The notes: generated from the letters alone by a model not told the origin. 64,000 nucleotides of DNA from Dastarcus helophoroides (GCA_028583605.1 CM053327.1:44752059-44816058); one strand, 5' to 3'; counted from the first letter of the stretch, positions 13,201-28,200 are shown. A program made the numbers and translations.

Positions 13201-16200
13201 TAAGCTGCAGATTAGTCACCGCGTGACTTTCCAGGATAACTTCCACCGTGTTTCGCTCTTCGGGCAACTTAAAAGAACTATCTTTCAATAATAAGGTAAC
13301 AGTAAGGCCGGATTCATTTATAAATTTGAAGGGGGATACGGTTTCCACCATTTTGGCATGTTTCGTTTTCATGGCAACAGAGAAAGCATTTTCCAAATCC
13401 GTCAAGACTTCTAAACAAGTTTTGGTCACTGTAACTTCCATGTTCGTTTCAGATTTAACATCGATACTCATTACGGGTGGTTTGGTGGCAGGATCAACCT
13501 CTATAGGACTTAGTACATCATCGTCTTGAGGATTCATATTAACCTACGGGTATCGATTAGTAAACGTTGTTGAAAAAATACCATTGATGGACTTATACCT
13601 CTAGTTTCAATTCAAAAGGTAACAATTTGGTGATATTATCCTTTAGGACTTCAACGGGTTCGATAAGAGGTTCCCAAATGGCCAATCGACTGTTGTAGTA
13701 TCCCATTATTAGGGAGAGACTAGCATCTACATTCATCTGAAATAGAACAAATAAAGTATTAGAAAATGAATTGATTTCAAATCAGAAAACTTGTCCTTAA
13801 ATTAGCTGCAGACGGAATTTTCAGTTGGTCGACAATAACGAGTTTCGAATTAGCCCTGTGAACAATCACGTTGGCCCTATTGAGCACATACCCTACTTTC
13901 TGGAAATTTCAACTTTTTTCTGAAAATTTGAACTTTTTCGAAATGTTACAAAGGCGTAGAAAGGAAACCGATTAAAAAAATGTTTTCTTCAGAAATTTCA
14001 ACTTTTTTTCTCAAATTTCGACTTTTTTTCTCAAATTTCGATATTAGGCTCGAAATTTCGACTTTTTTCTCGACATTTAGACTTTTTTTTCTCAAAATTT
14101 CGACTTTTTTCTAAAAATTTTGACTTTTCTCAAATTTCAACTTTTTTCTCGAAATTTTGACCTTAATATCGACATTTCGATATTTTTCTCAAGATTTAAA
14201 CTCAAAATTTTGACTTTTTTATGGAAATTTCGACTTTTCTCGCAAATTTCGATTTTTGTCTCGAAATTTCGACTTTTTTCTCGAAATTTTGACTTCTTTT
14301 TCGCGAAATTTTGACTTTTTTTATGGAAATTTCGACTTTTCTCGCAAATTTCGATTTTTGTCTCGAAATTTCGACTTTTTTCTCGAAATTTTGACTTCTT
14401 TTTCGCGAAATTTTGACTTTTTTCTCGAAATCTCGACTTTTTTCTCGAAATATTTCGAAATTGCGACTTTTTTCTTGAAATTACAACGTTTTTCTCAAAT
14501 TTGGACTTTTTTTTGGAAATTTTGACTTTAATATCGAAATTTCGACATTTTTCTCGAAATGTCACCTTTAAACTCAAAATTTCGACTTTTTTTCTCTCAA
14601 AATTTCGATTTTTTCTTCAATTTCGACTTTTTTTCTCAAAATTCGACTTTTCTGGAAATTTCAACTTTTTCGAATTTTTTTCTCAAAATTTCAACTTTTT
14701 TCTCGAAATTTTGATTTTTTTTTCTCAAATTTTGATTGTTTTCCTCGAAATTTCGTTTTGTTTCTCCCAAATTTCGACTTTTTTCTCGAAATTTTTATCT
14801 GAATATCGACATTTGGACATTTTTCTCGAAATTTCGACTTTTTTCTCGAAATCTCGACTTTTTCCTCGAAGTTTTAACTTTTTTCTCAAATTTCAACTTT
14901 TTTCTCGAAATATTTCGAAAATTTCGACTTTTTTCTCGAAATTTTGTCATTAATATCGAAATTTCGACATTTTTCTTGAAATGTCGCCTTTAAACTCAAA
15001 ATTTCGACTTTTTTCTCGAAATTTTGACATTAATATCGAAAGTTCGACATTTTTCTTGAAATGTCGCCTTTATACTCAAAATTTCGACTATTTTTTTCTC
15101 AAAATTTCGATTTTTTTCTTAAATTTCGACTTTTTTTCTCAAAATTTCAATTTTTTTCTCGAAATTTTAATTTTTTTTTTTCAAATTTCGAGTGTTTTCC
15201 TCGAAATTTCGTTTTTTTCTCAAATTTCGACTTTTTTCACGAAATTTTTACCTGAATATCGACATTTGGACATTTTTCTCGAAATTTCGACTTTTTTCTC
15301 GAAATCTTGACTTTTTTCTCAAATTTCGACTTTTTTCTGGAAATTTCAACTTTTTTGAATTTCTCAAAATTTCAACTTTTTTCTCGAAATTTGGAATTTT
15401 TTTTTAAATTTCGATTTTTTTCCTCGAAATTTCGACATTTTTCTCGAAATTTCGTTTTTTTCTCAAATTTCGACTTTTTTCTCGAAATTTGGACCTGAAT
15501 ATCGACATTTGGACTTTTTTCTCGAAATTTTGACCTAAATATCGAGGTTTGGACTTTTTTCTTGAAATTTCGACATGTTTTCGAGAAATTTCGACTTTTT
15601 TCTTGAAATCTCGACTTTTTTCTCGAAATATTGACTTTTTTCTCAAATTTCGACTCTTTTCTCGAAATATTTCGAAATTTCGACTTTTTTCTCGAAATTT
15701 TGACATTAATATCGAAACTTCAACATTTTTCTCGAAATTTCGGCTTTAAACTCAAAATTTCGACTTTTTTTTCTCAAAATTTAGACTTTTTTCTGGAAAT
15801 TTCAACTTTTTCGAAATGTTACAAAGGCGTAGAAAGAACATCGATTAAAAATAATGTTATTTTTAGAAATTTCGACTTTTTTCTCGAAATATTTCAAAAT
15901 TTCGACTTTTTTTTCTCAAAATTTAGACTTTTTTTTGGAAATTTCAACTTTTTCGAAATGTTACAAAGGCGTAGAAAGAACCTCGATTAAAAATAATGTT
16001 ATTTTTAGAAATTTCGACTTTTTTCTCGAAATATTTCAAAATTTCGACTTTTTTTCTCAAACTTTCGACTTTTTTCTCGAAATTGCGACCTTTTCCGCGA
16101 TATTTCGTTTTTTTGTCTCAAATTTCAACTTTTTTCTCGAAATTGTAACTTCAATATCGAAATTTCAACATTTTTCTGGAAATTTCGCCTTTAAAGTCAA

Positions 16201-19200
16201 AATTTCGACTTTTTTTTGTCGAAATTCCACTTTTTTCTCGAAATTTTGACTTTTTTTCTCGAAATTTCGATTTTTTTCGAAATGTCGACTTTTTTCTCCA
16301 AATATTTCAAAATTTCGACTTTTTCTCAATTTTCGATTTTTTTCCCGAAATTTCTAACTTGAATCTGAAAAGTTCGACTCGTTTCTCGAAATTTCGTTCT
16401 TTTTTCTCAGTTTAAGACTTTTTTTTCGAAATTTTGACTTTAATATCGAAATTTCGACATTTTTCTCAAAATTTCGACTTTAAACTCATAATTTTAATCA
16501 TTTTCTACAAATTTCGACTTTTAGTTCAAATTTCGACTTATTTTCTGGAAATTTCGACTTTTTTCTCAAATTCAGATTTTTTTTCCCGAAATTTTGATCT
16601 TAATCACGGAATTTCGATTTAAAACTCGAAATTTCGACGTTTTTCTTGAAATTTCAACTTTTTTCTCAAAATTTCAACTTTAATCACGAAATTTCTAACA
16701 AAAAAACCAAAATTTGCTGATTAAAAATAACAATTATTGAACGCAGCTTAGTACGAATTGTCAAGATTGTTGGGGAAGAAGAGTAGTGGGATGTGATGAT
16801 CTGTCTAATTTAACCATAGTGTGCTTATTATAGTAGAATGACTTATTCTCGAAATTTCGAGGAAAAATTCGATATCAAAGTCGAAAATCCAAGATTAAAG
16901 TCGAAATTTTGACATTAATCTCGAAATTTTAAGAAAAAAGTAAAAACTTCAAGAAAAAAGCCGAATTTTCGAGAAAAAAAGTCGAAATTTTTAGTGTAAA
17001 GACGAAATTTCGAGTTTAAAGCAGAAATTTTGAATTTAAATCCGAAATTTCAAGATTAAAGTCGACATTTTGAGAGAAAAAAATCGAAATTTCAAAAAAA
17101 ATCAAAATTTCGAAAAAATCGAAATTTCGACAAAAAAGTCGAAATCTCTAAAAATATTTTTTTAAATCAATGTCCTTTTTACGCTTTTGTAAAATGTCCA
17201 TTTTGAACTCGAAATTTCGACTTTTTTCTCGAAAATTCTACTTTAACCTTGAAATTTTAAGAAAAAGGTCGAAATGATAACGAAGGCTTCCACAGCCAGA
17301 GTCAGTACAGGATATACTTCTTCCGGGATTGGACCGTGTCAAAGAACTACTAAAAGTGTTCGACGTTTCGCCCACCATCGTAGGGGGCTTCTTCAGGAAC
17401 AAAGAAAAGAAAAGAAAAAATGAAAAGAGGAATATGAGGGAATATGCAAAAAATGAAAGAATGAAAAGGTCGAAATGTTGGGTAATGAAAAATTGAATTT
17501 ACTGAACTACTGCTAAGTGTCAACATTAAATTGTAAAAGAGTTGGTGCTTGGAATAAGTTTTATATTCTAAGGGTTGGTGGGGCTTAACTATCATCTGCC
17601 TAACTTAACCATAGAATAAGAAATTTAGACTTATCTTGAAATTTCGTGAAAAAAAATTGAAATTTCAAGATTAAAGCCGAAATTTCGACTTTATCTATGA
17701 AATTTCCTCAAACAAGTCGAAATTTGGAAAATAAAATAGAAATTTCCACTTTAATCACTTTAATCTCGTAATTTCTAGTATATATATTTCTAAATATATT
17801 TTTATAAATTAATGCCCAAAAATACATAAATAAAAAACAAAGCAGAAAATAAATATGTATCGGATTTTTCTAATTAGGAATAAATAATTAAAATATAAAT
17901 ATTAGTCTTTAAAATCCAAGAAAAATACTTTCAAAATTAAACTACGCCAATTCATTATTATTATTCAATTTTTCTTTTATTAGAAATGTTTAAAAATTTC
18001 ACCAACAAAGCGATTAATCGGAAATCGATCTTTTAGCACCCAATTTTATCGGGAATCGATACTTTTGCTGACGATTCGAATCGATCCATTTTAAAAAGGA
18101 ATCGACATGCCTAGTCCACAGTAATTAATTAATTTATTACTTAAGCAAAAAAGCTTGGTCATTATAAACGATTTTATATGAATAATCACTAATTAAATAC
18201 CTTGGATATAACACATATCCAATTTTCCTACCTGTGTGCTCCAGTTGTGAACGTTACCGGAGAAAGTGCTTTCAAACATCAGCATCGGTAACGTCTTATT
18301 GCCCACGCCAGCTTCTATCGTGATTATTATGGCAGGAATCGAAATTAGACATAACTCTTCCAATCTTTCATTTTGTCCCATTGGGGCAGTTAAATCGGTA
18401 AAAGCGGGTGATTTTGCAATATCAACTCCAACATCTACAAATCTCAACGTGAAAACAGATAAAATCGGGACAATTTCACCAAACCTGTTTTGAAAAACCA
18501 ATAGTCTTGCTCTTCAAACGGCTTCTGTTCCCAAATGTTCGAGAACAACTCTAATTCCTTATCTTCATCATCGGGCACAGTTGTCGACGTCGACACCGCT
18601 TGTAAAACACTGGTTAATAACTCGATGGTCCCCGGGGACACTCCAACACGCATTTCTGTCATTAACAACTGAAAAAATGGAATTAATACGACATTCAAAT
18701 TAAGGACAAAGTCGGGTACCTCCAAATGTAGCCCTTTGTCCTTTGGTGTTGAACCTGCTAAACTGATTGTGATGGGATGAAGGACGTTGTTTTTTGTCGA
18801 ATTTCTCTTTTCTGGGTTAAAACAGCAAGTGTAAAGTTGTAAATCTCTAATGGTACCGTTAACAACTTGATGGGCGCCCGATGTACGTAACTTCAGTTGA
18901 ATTTCGCTCTGCAAAATTAAACTTGGTAAGGACAAGTATTATACCAAGAAATGCGTTCGGAAGATAAATTGTTTCTTTTTTATTCAGTTAGCAGATAATT
19001 ATATTATAACGAGAACCAATTTTTAAAATTGATCATCATTTATTACATGATTAAATTTTTATTTGGGTTGAAGGTTTCTTTGTACATAAAAGTAATTAAT
19101 ATACTTACATTTAAAATTAGGGCACTTGCGTCAATATCATCCATTTGCTCCACCAAGATAATATCAGGTCGTTCAATTTTTAAATTGATCGTCATTTTAG

Positions 19201-22200
19201 ATTCCTGTTGCAGAGCTGAAGAGATCGTTTGTTTTGATTCACCTTTAACAGCATAGGTCGAAGGCGTCTGGATCGACTTTATCTCTTTTTCATTACTAAT
19301 GTTAAAGAAACCCGCTATTAACATCAAGTATTCAATCGATAATATGACCGTAAAGCTGAACACTCGTATGTCGACTACAAGTAATCAAATTAGGAAAGCG
19401 ACAATCAGATAAAACAATCTTACCAAACATGGAATTATCGCTGTTTTGCTGATACGTTATGTCTATCATGCTTCGCGTGGACAAATTGTCGGCCGAGGCT
19501 GTCGCCTCAATCCTACGTTCAATCAATCTGTTGATTTTGCCCAATCTATTCTGCCGCATATCGTCTAACAAACAATTTACCAAAAGTATGGACACACTCA
19601 TCGTACCGTTGGACAACATGTTGCCTTTCAAAGAGAGCCCCTCCAGTGAAAAACGAGCTAGAGCTTGTTTGGCATCGCGCGCTATATCTGTCAACTACAA
19701 AGAGATCACATAAACAAATTAAAATACTTTAGCTGGACTGGTTATCTTCAAAAATTGATATGCAAATCTTGTCCCCTGGAGGAAAAATTAAAACAAATTG
19801 CTCCCATAAACTTTTGTTGTATTTTTTTAAATCTTTCTTAGTTTCAGGGGACAAGTATATCAAAGTTGAAGGAACACTTACTGTTGTCGATCCACCACTA
19901 TACAGCGATATTTCAAGATTGTCCATACCGAAAGTAAACTTTAAAAAGGAGGAAATTGATGTATCCCCGGCTGGTCTCAAATTAGATTCCGTTCTCTTCA
20001 CAGAAGAACCTTCCAAAACGGTAGATTTTTTCGTCATGACGGAGGGTTGAACAGTCAGGAGTTCTACTTCCGGTTGAGCTCGTAATTGGTCCTGACCTTC
20101 GGCCAAATTTCCACTCAATGTGGCCATTATTCTGGCATAATCAATTTGGCTTAGGCTCACCTAACAAATATCATATCTTAATTTTCTATACTTAAAATGT
20201 TGCCAATTTTGCACCAATTTCCTTACAAAAATGTACCACATTTACTTAACATATACCACATTGTTGAGATAATAAGCCTTGTATATATGAATATATTCAA
20301 GTTTATTACGATGCAATTAAAATCTAATTTTATTAGAATCTAATGAAAACTAGACTGCAATTGCAAAGTTCACGTAGATGAGGCAAAGCTTGTATTACGG
20401 GTTGCATCGCAACATCCATACGTCCTCAGTGTGACTTTACTTTCATCTACTTTTGACATATCCCGCATTAGTTAAAATATACCACATTTACTTAAAATAT
20501 ACTACGTTTATTTTAAATATGCCAAATTTAAAAAACTTTTAAAATGCTTAATATATTTCAAGATTTATATTATAGTAATAAGTGTACCAAATTTGGTGAA
20601 ACTGCAAATTCTGGCAATAACGTATTAGACCTACCGTAATAACTTCCATTTTGGCCGATACGTCAATATCAGCGATTTGTCGATACCAAGACGTAGATAA
20701 GTTGCGCTTCACCAAGAGCTTTAATGTGAGAGGTTCCAGTATGAGGCATTCTTTTATAACCTCCTTGGAATCGTTGAGTCTCACTCGTGATAGTTTCAAA
20801 TCTGTTAAATCTATCCTCAACTCGTCAACAACCGGACATAAGTCGTTGTCCTTTGACACTTCCAATTGCACAAAGTTGTTTTTTAACGTAATATAACCGA
20901 GATCTAACCACAACGCATCCAAACTAGATGAATGCACGGGAACAAAAATATCTGGTGCTTTAATACTAATATTAAGGGCTATTTTGGTGTCGTTTTCATA
21001 CACGCTTTGCATGTTTTGTTTCGCCTGTTCCGCAGCAGCTTGCGACGCTTCGATTATTTTTTCTTGCGCCGCTTGGAATTTATTCAAAAATTGCTACAAA
21101 TACAATTTCTAGTTAATAATAGGTATTGACACATTCTTGAATACATACCAACATATTCGTGACGAACCAATTCAAAAAAACGATTCTCAAACCACCCATG
21201 GTCGCATCAACAACTATATCGCATTTGTCCGGTTCGGCTACCTTATCCACATTGTGAATGACCACTCGAGTGGATAAAGCCTCATCTCCAATCACACTCA
21301 GAATCTAAAGTTGAAGAATTTTTAAACTTTATTAGTTTTCTTTAGCAGTTGTAGTCTAAGAGAGTTTTAGTTAAAAATTTCAAAAAAAAAGTCTAAATTT
21401 GGGCGGAAATTGTCAGTTATGTAATTCGAGTTCGAAAAAGGAATGCATTCAATTTTTTCCAAATTTTGATTCTGTACCTGTAGCGTACCTTCTAGGAATA
21501 ATGTATTGGCGTAAACAGTAATATCATTACGTCCTAATGGCATTATCGTCATTGGGATTTTACAATCTTTCTTACAAATATCATTAGTTTTGAAAAAAGT
21601 ATTTACCCCGAAAGGCCATTGACATTATTTCTAGAAGATGTCAGAACCCCCACTTTTAGGAAAGTGGAGAAGAAAAATTCAACGATGAATTAAGGAGTTC
21701 TGTTCGGGTTTTCAATGTGGTTAGTCCATTTTTGTTATTATTCCTAGTTAATATAATGTTTAAAATATAATGTGGTTTTTGTGTTTTAATCGAACCAACA
21801 TCGCTACATACCCAAATTTCTGAGTTCAACCCTTTTGGGGCTAATGGGTCATGTGCCATGAGATTTTGATGAACTCTAGGGTGAATTTTTATAAAAAGTT
21901 ATTTTTTGATGCCAAAAGATTGTTATTTTTTGTCTTCTGATTACAGTTTTAGAGAAGACAAACTTTTTTAAAAGCGCCCTAGCTTAAGTTTTCGTTTGTC
22001 GGTTAAAACACTTCACCACCAAAGCGACGATATGTCCCAGTGGTTCCAAAAGCGTTAAGACAGTATATTCCGTCCAATTAGGTGAAAAATAAGTTATTAA
22101 TTTATGACACCACGAATTTCAACCACAAGCGATGCTAGCATAAATAAATAAGATTCACCTTTCTATAAATATTTTGTTTATTCAAATCTTCCACCAATAT

Positions 22201-25200
22201 CTGCTCTAATCGGGCATTAACTTGAGTATATGGATGTTTCATTATAACATCGGCACTAATTCCTTTGATGGCACATAACGATATGTCTCTGTCTTCGGTG
22301 CAAAATTTAACATCAAGTCGCACAAACTGCGCGTTAATTTTTAATAGAACAGTTTCGACAACTTGTTGCGTTTTAGATTTTTTACCTGAAAAACCAAGAC
22401 ACATGAACGAAAGCAAACGTGAAACAAATAACGCACTTTTAGCAACTTCGATAGTTTGTAAAGCTTCCGTACTAATCGCCGATGACATTCTCCTAAGCAC
22501 CGAAGACGATTTTGCGGTGAGATCGGCGGCGCTCGGTTGGCGTCTCGATGGTATCTTGTCCAAATTGGAAGCTTCCACGATTTCGGATTGAAGTTGATTT
22601 GCGTATTCGATAAATTTAAGGAGAGCTTCCTGATGGAGATTCATTGACAACTGGGAAAATTTCAATCCTAGTATGGATTCACAAGATTTGTGCACCGAAT
22701 GGAAGTCTGGCGATTTTTTGTCAACCTAAAATAAACGACAATGGGGAATGGTTGCTAAAGGGGATCCACAAATTAATATTAGCGTACAGCAAAACCCCAA
22801 ATTTATTATATAAAAATATTAGCATTTAACTGAATTTAATATAAAACGTTTGCGAAATTGTTTTTTGTTCTTAAAATACTTGAAATTTTCAATTTTTGCA
22901 GGTTTGAATATAAAAGAGTTTGAAATTTCAAAAATGAATTTAAAATTAAAAATATGTATATAATTCCAGTTTAATCCCAGAACTATAAATAACAAAAAAA
23001 AAGTTAATTTAATAATAAAATCATTCTCAATATTTCAATTTTTTTAATTAGATTTTGAAGATTCGTGTAATTTGGAGAAAAAAGTTAACTATTTGGGTAA
23101 GTCAGAATTTCGAAATCGAAGGGGATGTTTTGAGAATGACTTTTTAGCTAAATTTCAAGGGTATTTTTTAAAATATCAAGCATGATGAATTATCGAGTTC
23201 CAAACATTTTAGTTTAAAACCATTTGAACAATGATCCCCCAAGTAAACTTTAGAGAATATTTTAAGGTAAAACGACAGAAATATTGATGAATTATCAAAT
23301 TCCAAACTTCTTAACTCAAAATCACTATGCCAGTGTCCTACCAAGAGTACATTTGTGAATTTTAGAGAATATCTTATGTCAAAATAACAGCAATACTGAT
23401 GGACTATCGAATTCCAGACTTTTTAGTCCAAAACCATTATGCCAATCATCCACCAAGAGAACATTTGTAAATTTTAGAGAATATTTTATGGAAAAACAAT
23501 AGCAGTACTAATGAATTATCGAGTTCCAAACGTTTTAGTTCAAAACCATTTGAGCAATGATCCACCAAGTAAATTTTAGAGAATATTTTAAGGTAAAATG
23601 ACAGAAATATTGATAAATTATCGAATTTCAAATTTCTTAACTCAAAATCACTATGCCAGTGTCCCACCAAGAGTACATTTTTGAATTTTAGAAATATTTG
23701 ATGGCAAAACAATAGCAATACTGATGAATTATCGAGTTCCAAACGTTTTAGTTCAAAACCATTCGAACAATGATCCTCCAAGTGGACTTTAGAGAATATT
23801 TTAAGGCAAAACGACAGAAATATTGAAGATATATCGAATTTTAAAACTTCTTAACTTAAAATCACTATACCACTGTCCCACCAAGAGTGCATTTATAAAT
23901 TTTAGAAAATATTTGATGGCAAAACAATAGCAATACTGATGAATTATCGAGTTCCAAATGTTTTAGTTCAAAACCATTCGAACAATGATCCTCCAAGTGG
24001 ACTTTAGAGAATATTTTAAGGCAAAACGACAGAAATAGTGATGAATTATCAAATTCCAAACTTCTTAACTCAAAATCACTATACCAGTGTCCCACCAAGA
24101 GTGCATTTATAAATTTTAGAAAATATTTGATGGCAAAACAACAGCAATACTGATGAATTATCGAGTTCCAAACGTTTTAGTTCAAAACCATTCGAACAAT
24201 GATCCTCCAAGTGAACTTTAGAGAATATTTTAAGGCAAAACGACAGAAATATTGATGAATTATCGAATTTCAAACTTCTTAACTTAAAACCACTATGCCA
24301 GTGTCCCACCAAGCGTACATTTATGAATTTTAAAGAATATTTTATGACAAAACAGCAATACTGATGGACTAACGAATTCCAGACTTTTTAGTCCAAAACC
24401 ATTACGCCAATGATCCACCAAGAGAACATTTGTGAATGTTAGAGAATATTTTATGGAAAAATAACAGCAGTACTGATGAATTATCAAGTTTCAAACGTTT
24501 CAGTTCAAAACCATTTGAGCAATGATCCACCAAGTGAATTTTAGAGAATATTTTAAGGCAAAACGACAGAAATATTGATGAATTATCAAATTCCAAAACT
24601 TCTTAACTCAAAATCACTATACCAGTGTCCCACCAAGAGTGCATTTATGAATTTTAGAAAATATTTGATGGCAAAACAACAGCAATAATGATGAATTATC
24701 GAGTTCCAAACGTTTTAGTTCAAAACCATTCGAACAATGATCCTCCAAGTGAACTTTAGAGAATATTTTAAGGCAAAACGACAGAAATATTGGTGAATTA
24801 TCGAATTTCAAACTTCTTAACTCAAAATCACTATGCTAGTATCCCACCAAGCGTACATTTATGAATTTTAAAGAATATTTTATGGCAAAACAGCAATACT
24901 GATGGACTATCGAATTCCAGACTTTTTAATCCAAAACCATTAGGCCAATGATCCATCAAGAGAACATTTGTGAATTTTAGAGAATATTTGATGGCAAAAC
25001 AATAGCAATACTGATGAATTATCGAGTTCCAAACTTTTTAGTTCAAAACCATTCGAACAATGATCCTCCAAGTGGACTTTAGAGAATATTTTAAGGCAAA
25101 ACGACAGAAATATTGAAGATATATCGAATTTTAAAACTTCTTAACTTAAAATCACTATACCACTGTCCCACCAAGAGTGCATTTATAAATTTTAGAAAAT

Positions 25201-28200
25201 ATTTGATGGCAAAACAATAGCAATACTGATGAATTATCGAGTTCCAAATGTTTTAGTTCAAAACCATTCGAACAATGATCCTCCAAGTGGACTTTAGAGA
25301 ATATTTTAAGGCAAAACGACAGAAATAGTGATGAATTATCAAATTCCAAACTTCTTAACTCAAAATTACTATGCCAGTGTCCCACCAAGAGTACATTTGT
25401 GAATTTTAGAGAATATCTTATGGCAAAACAACAGCAATACTAATGGACTATCGAATTCCAGACTTTTTAGTCCAAAACCATTATGCCAATGATCCACCAA
25501 GAGAACATTTGTAAATTTTAGAGAATATTTTATGCAAAAATAACAACAGTACTGATGAATTATCGAGTTCCAAACGTTTCAGTTCAAAACCATTTCAGCA
25601 ATGATCCACCAAGTGAATTTTAGAGAATATTTTAAGGCAAAACGACAGAAATATTGATGAATTATAGAATTCCAAACTTCCTAACTCAAAATCACTATGC
25701 CAGTGTGCCACCAAGAGTACATTTATGAATTTTAGATAATATTTGATGGCAAAACAACAGCAATACTGATGAATTATCGAGTTCCAAACGTTTTAGTTCA
25801 AAACCATTCGAACAATGATCCTCCAAGTGAACTTTAGAGAATATTTTAAGGCAAAACGACAGAAATATTGATCAATTATCGAATTTCCAAGTTCTTAACT
25901 CAAAATCACTATGCCAGTGTCCCACCAATAGTACATTTGTAAATTTTTGAGGATACCTTATGACAAAACAGCAATACTGATGGATTATCGAATTCTAGAC
26001 TTTTTAGTCCAAAACCATTATGCCAATGATCCACCAAGAGAATATTTGTGAATTTTAGAAAATATTTTATGGAAAAATAACAGCAGTACTGATAAATTAT
26101 CAAGTTCCAAACGTTTCAGTTCAAAACCATTTGAGCAATGATCCACCAAGTGAATTTTAAAGAATATTTTACGGCAAACCGACAGAAATATTAATGAATT
26201 ATTGAATTCCAAACTTCTTAACTCAAAATCACTATTCCAGTGTCCCACCAAGAGTACATTTATGAATTTTAGAGAATATTTGACAGCAAAACAACAGCAA
26301 TACTGATGAATTATTGGGTTCCAAATGTTTTAGTTCAAAACCATTTGAACAATGATCCTCCAAGTGAACTTTAGGGAATATTTTAAGGCAAAACGACAGA
26401 AATATTGATGAATTATCGAATTTCAAACTTCTTAACTTAAAATCACTATGCCAGTGTCCCACCAAGAGTACACTTGTAAATTTTAGAGGATATCTTACGG
26501 CAAAACAATAGCAATACTGATGAAATATCGAATTCCAGATTTTTTGGTCCAAAACTATTATGCCAGTGATCCACCAAGAGAACATAGAGAATATTTTATG
26601 GAAAAACAACAGCAGTACTGATGAATTATTGAGTTACAAAGGTTTTAATTCAAAACAATTTGGACAATAATCTTTGAGAAAATTGATTTAAAAAAATATA
26701 AAGAAAAGTCGAACTCTCACAGTCGCGGATAGTCAAAAGGGCGGATAATCAAAACCTCGGAAAACGAGGGATTACTACATATGGGAAAAACACAACTTGG
26801 CCTTACCATGATGTAGTTAACACTAAACAAACAGTTTTCATCACTTTCATCCAAGGGCGGAGTACTAATAATATTAATAATTTTATCTTCGTAGTGATTT
26901 TGTAGCCCAACGCTGACCAAACATAACGATACTTGCGTATTGTATGTTTGTTGGATCATTCCACATTTTAGAGATTTTACTTGGAAAGATGCTATCTTTA
27001 CAATAGGAGACGATATATCATCTTGATGATTCAGATTCAAAATCAATTCTAAAACATATTAGGAAATTCGGTAAAGCCGAAACAAATTATTTTGACAAAA
27101 CACACCTGACATTTCAAATTTGACATCTAACGTTGTAAATTGGACAAATTTATCATCTGTCGACGTTGGTGTTTTCGTTGTCGTTGCAACAGAAACTGTC
27201 GTCATTGTCGAAGCCTTGGCTTTGATCAAATCTTGTTTATCGATTAATCTTAATCTTGAAGATGAACCGTGGAGGCTTGATTGCTAAAAAATAAAAACGC
27301 AGTTCGAGATTGTTTCGGAAATTTTACAATAAAAAAAGGTCGAGCGCCGCTTACCTGTAAAGAGCTAGTAGTAGTCAATGGTATTTCCGTTTCGCTGGAA
27401 CCCGGATATTCAAAGCTGGTAAGCAAGGAAAACAACAAGAGTAATCTAGCATCAGATATATTGACAAGAATTGAAGGAAGTTCCCCAGTTATTTTGCTCT
27501 GAGGTATCCTATAATCGTCTGTTATAAGGCACTGATAGAACTTAAAATGTAGATTGACGGGCGTGACCAAATGCATAGCGGACGAAGTTCCCTTCTCGAT
27601 AACGTCCTTCCAATTTTCCTCGCTTTGCGCCAACAACACTTGAAGATTCGTAAAATCTAAATTGTACACATCGTAGCTTTGTGCGGACATCTGTTCCCAT
27701 ATTTTATCCTGCTCCAGGCCTTCGGCGTGTAAAACTCTCACGTTCACCAAGTTGGAAGCCCAATGGTCCGTTGAGATGTTCAAGTTACCGAGATTAACAA
27801 CGATGACGTTTTCAGATTCGGTATATTTGCCACCGTAGGGAATAATAATGATTGGAGCGTGGAAGTTGATTTTTATGTCGACACGGGTGTGTTCGTCGAT
27901 GGCGTGCTGCAAACCCGTGGCGGATATCTCTTTAACGTTGTCCAGACTGCTAGCGGCGACAGCTGAAAGCCTGAGGAAGGTTGATAATTTTTAAGTTGAT
28001 TAGGACATAAGAAGTGAATCTAAAACGATGAACAAACATAAAAAACGCTGGAATACTACAAAAAATAGTGAAAGGCATTCACCTTGATTTGATTTTCTTT
28101 TTTGGAAACGTTTTATGATAAACTCTGTTTTTGCTAAAAAAAATTCTTTTAAGAAAATTTGCTTTTTAATAATTTAAATTTTTAATATTTTGACTTTATT

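Noticed and set aside
14120..16622. Many Phe/Arg/Asn-rich frames in both strands
   Set aside because: Translations of the GAAATTTCGACTTTTTTC minisatellite.
13890..17280. CRISPR-like appearance of short regular repeats
   Set aside because: No unique spacers between repeats, no cas genes, and a eukaryotic intron context.
21367..21552. Possible extra Vps13 exon on the minus strand
   Set aside because: Exons 14 (ends YRK) and 15 (starts ILSVIGDE) join in phase at a conserved site, leaving no place for it in the family alignment.
23446..26609. Series of similar 60-125-codon minus-strand frames ([20 protein letters not shown])
   Set aside because: They follow the satellite period, 214 is not divisible by three, and no splice or start context supports them.
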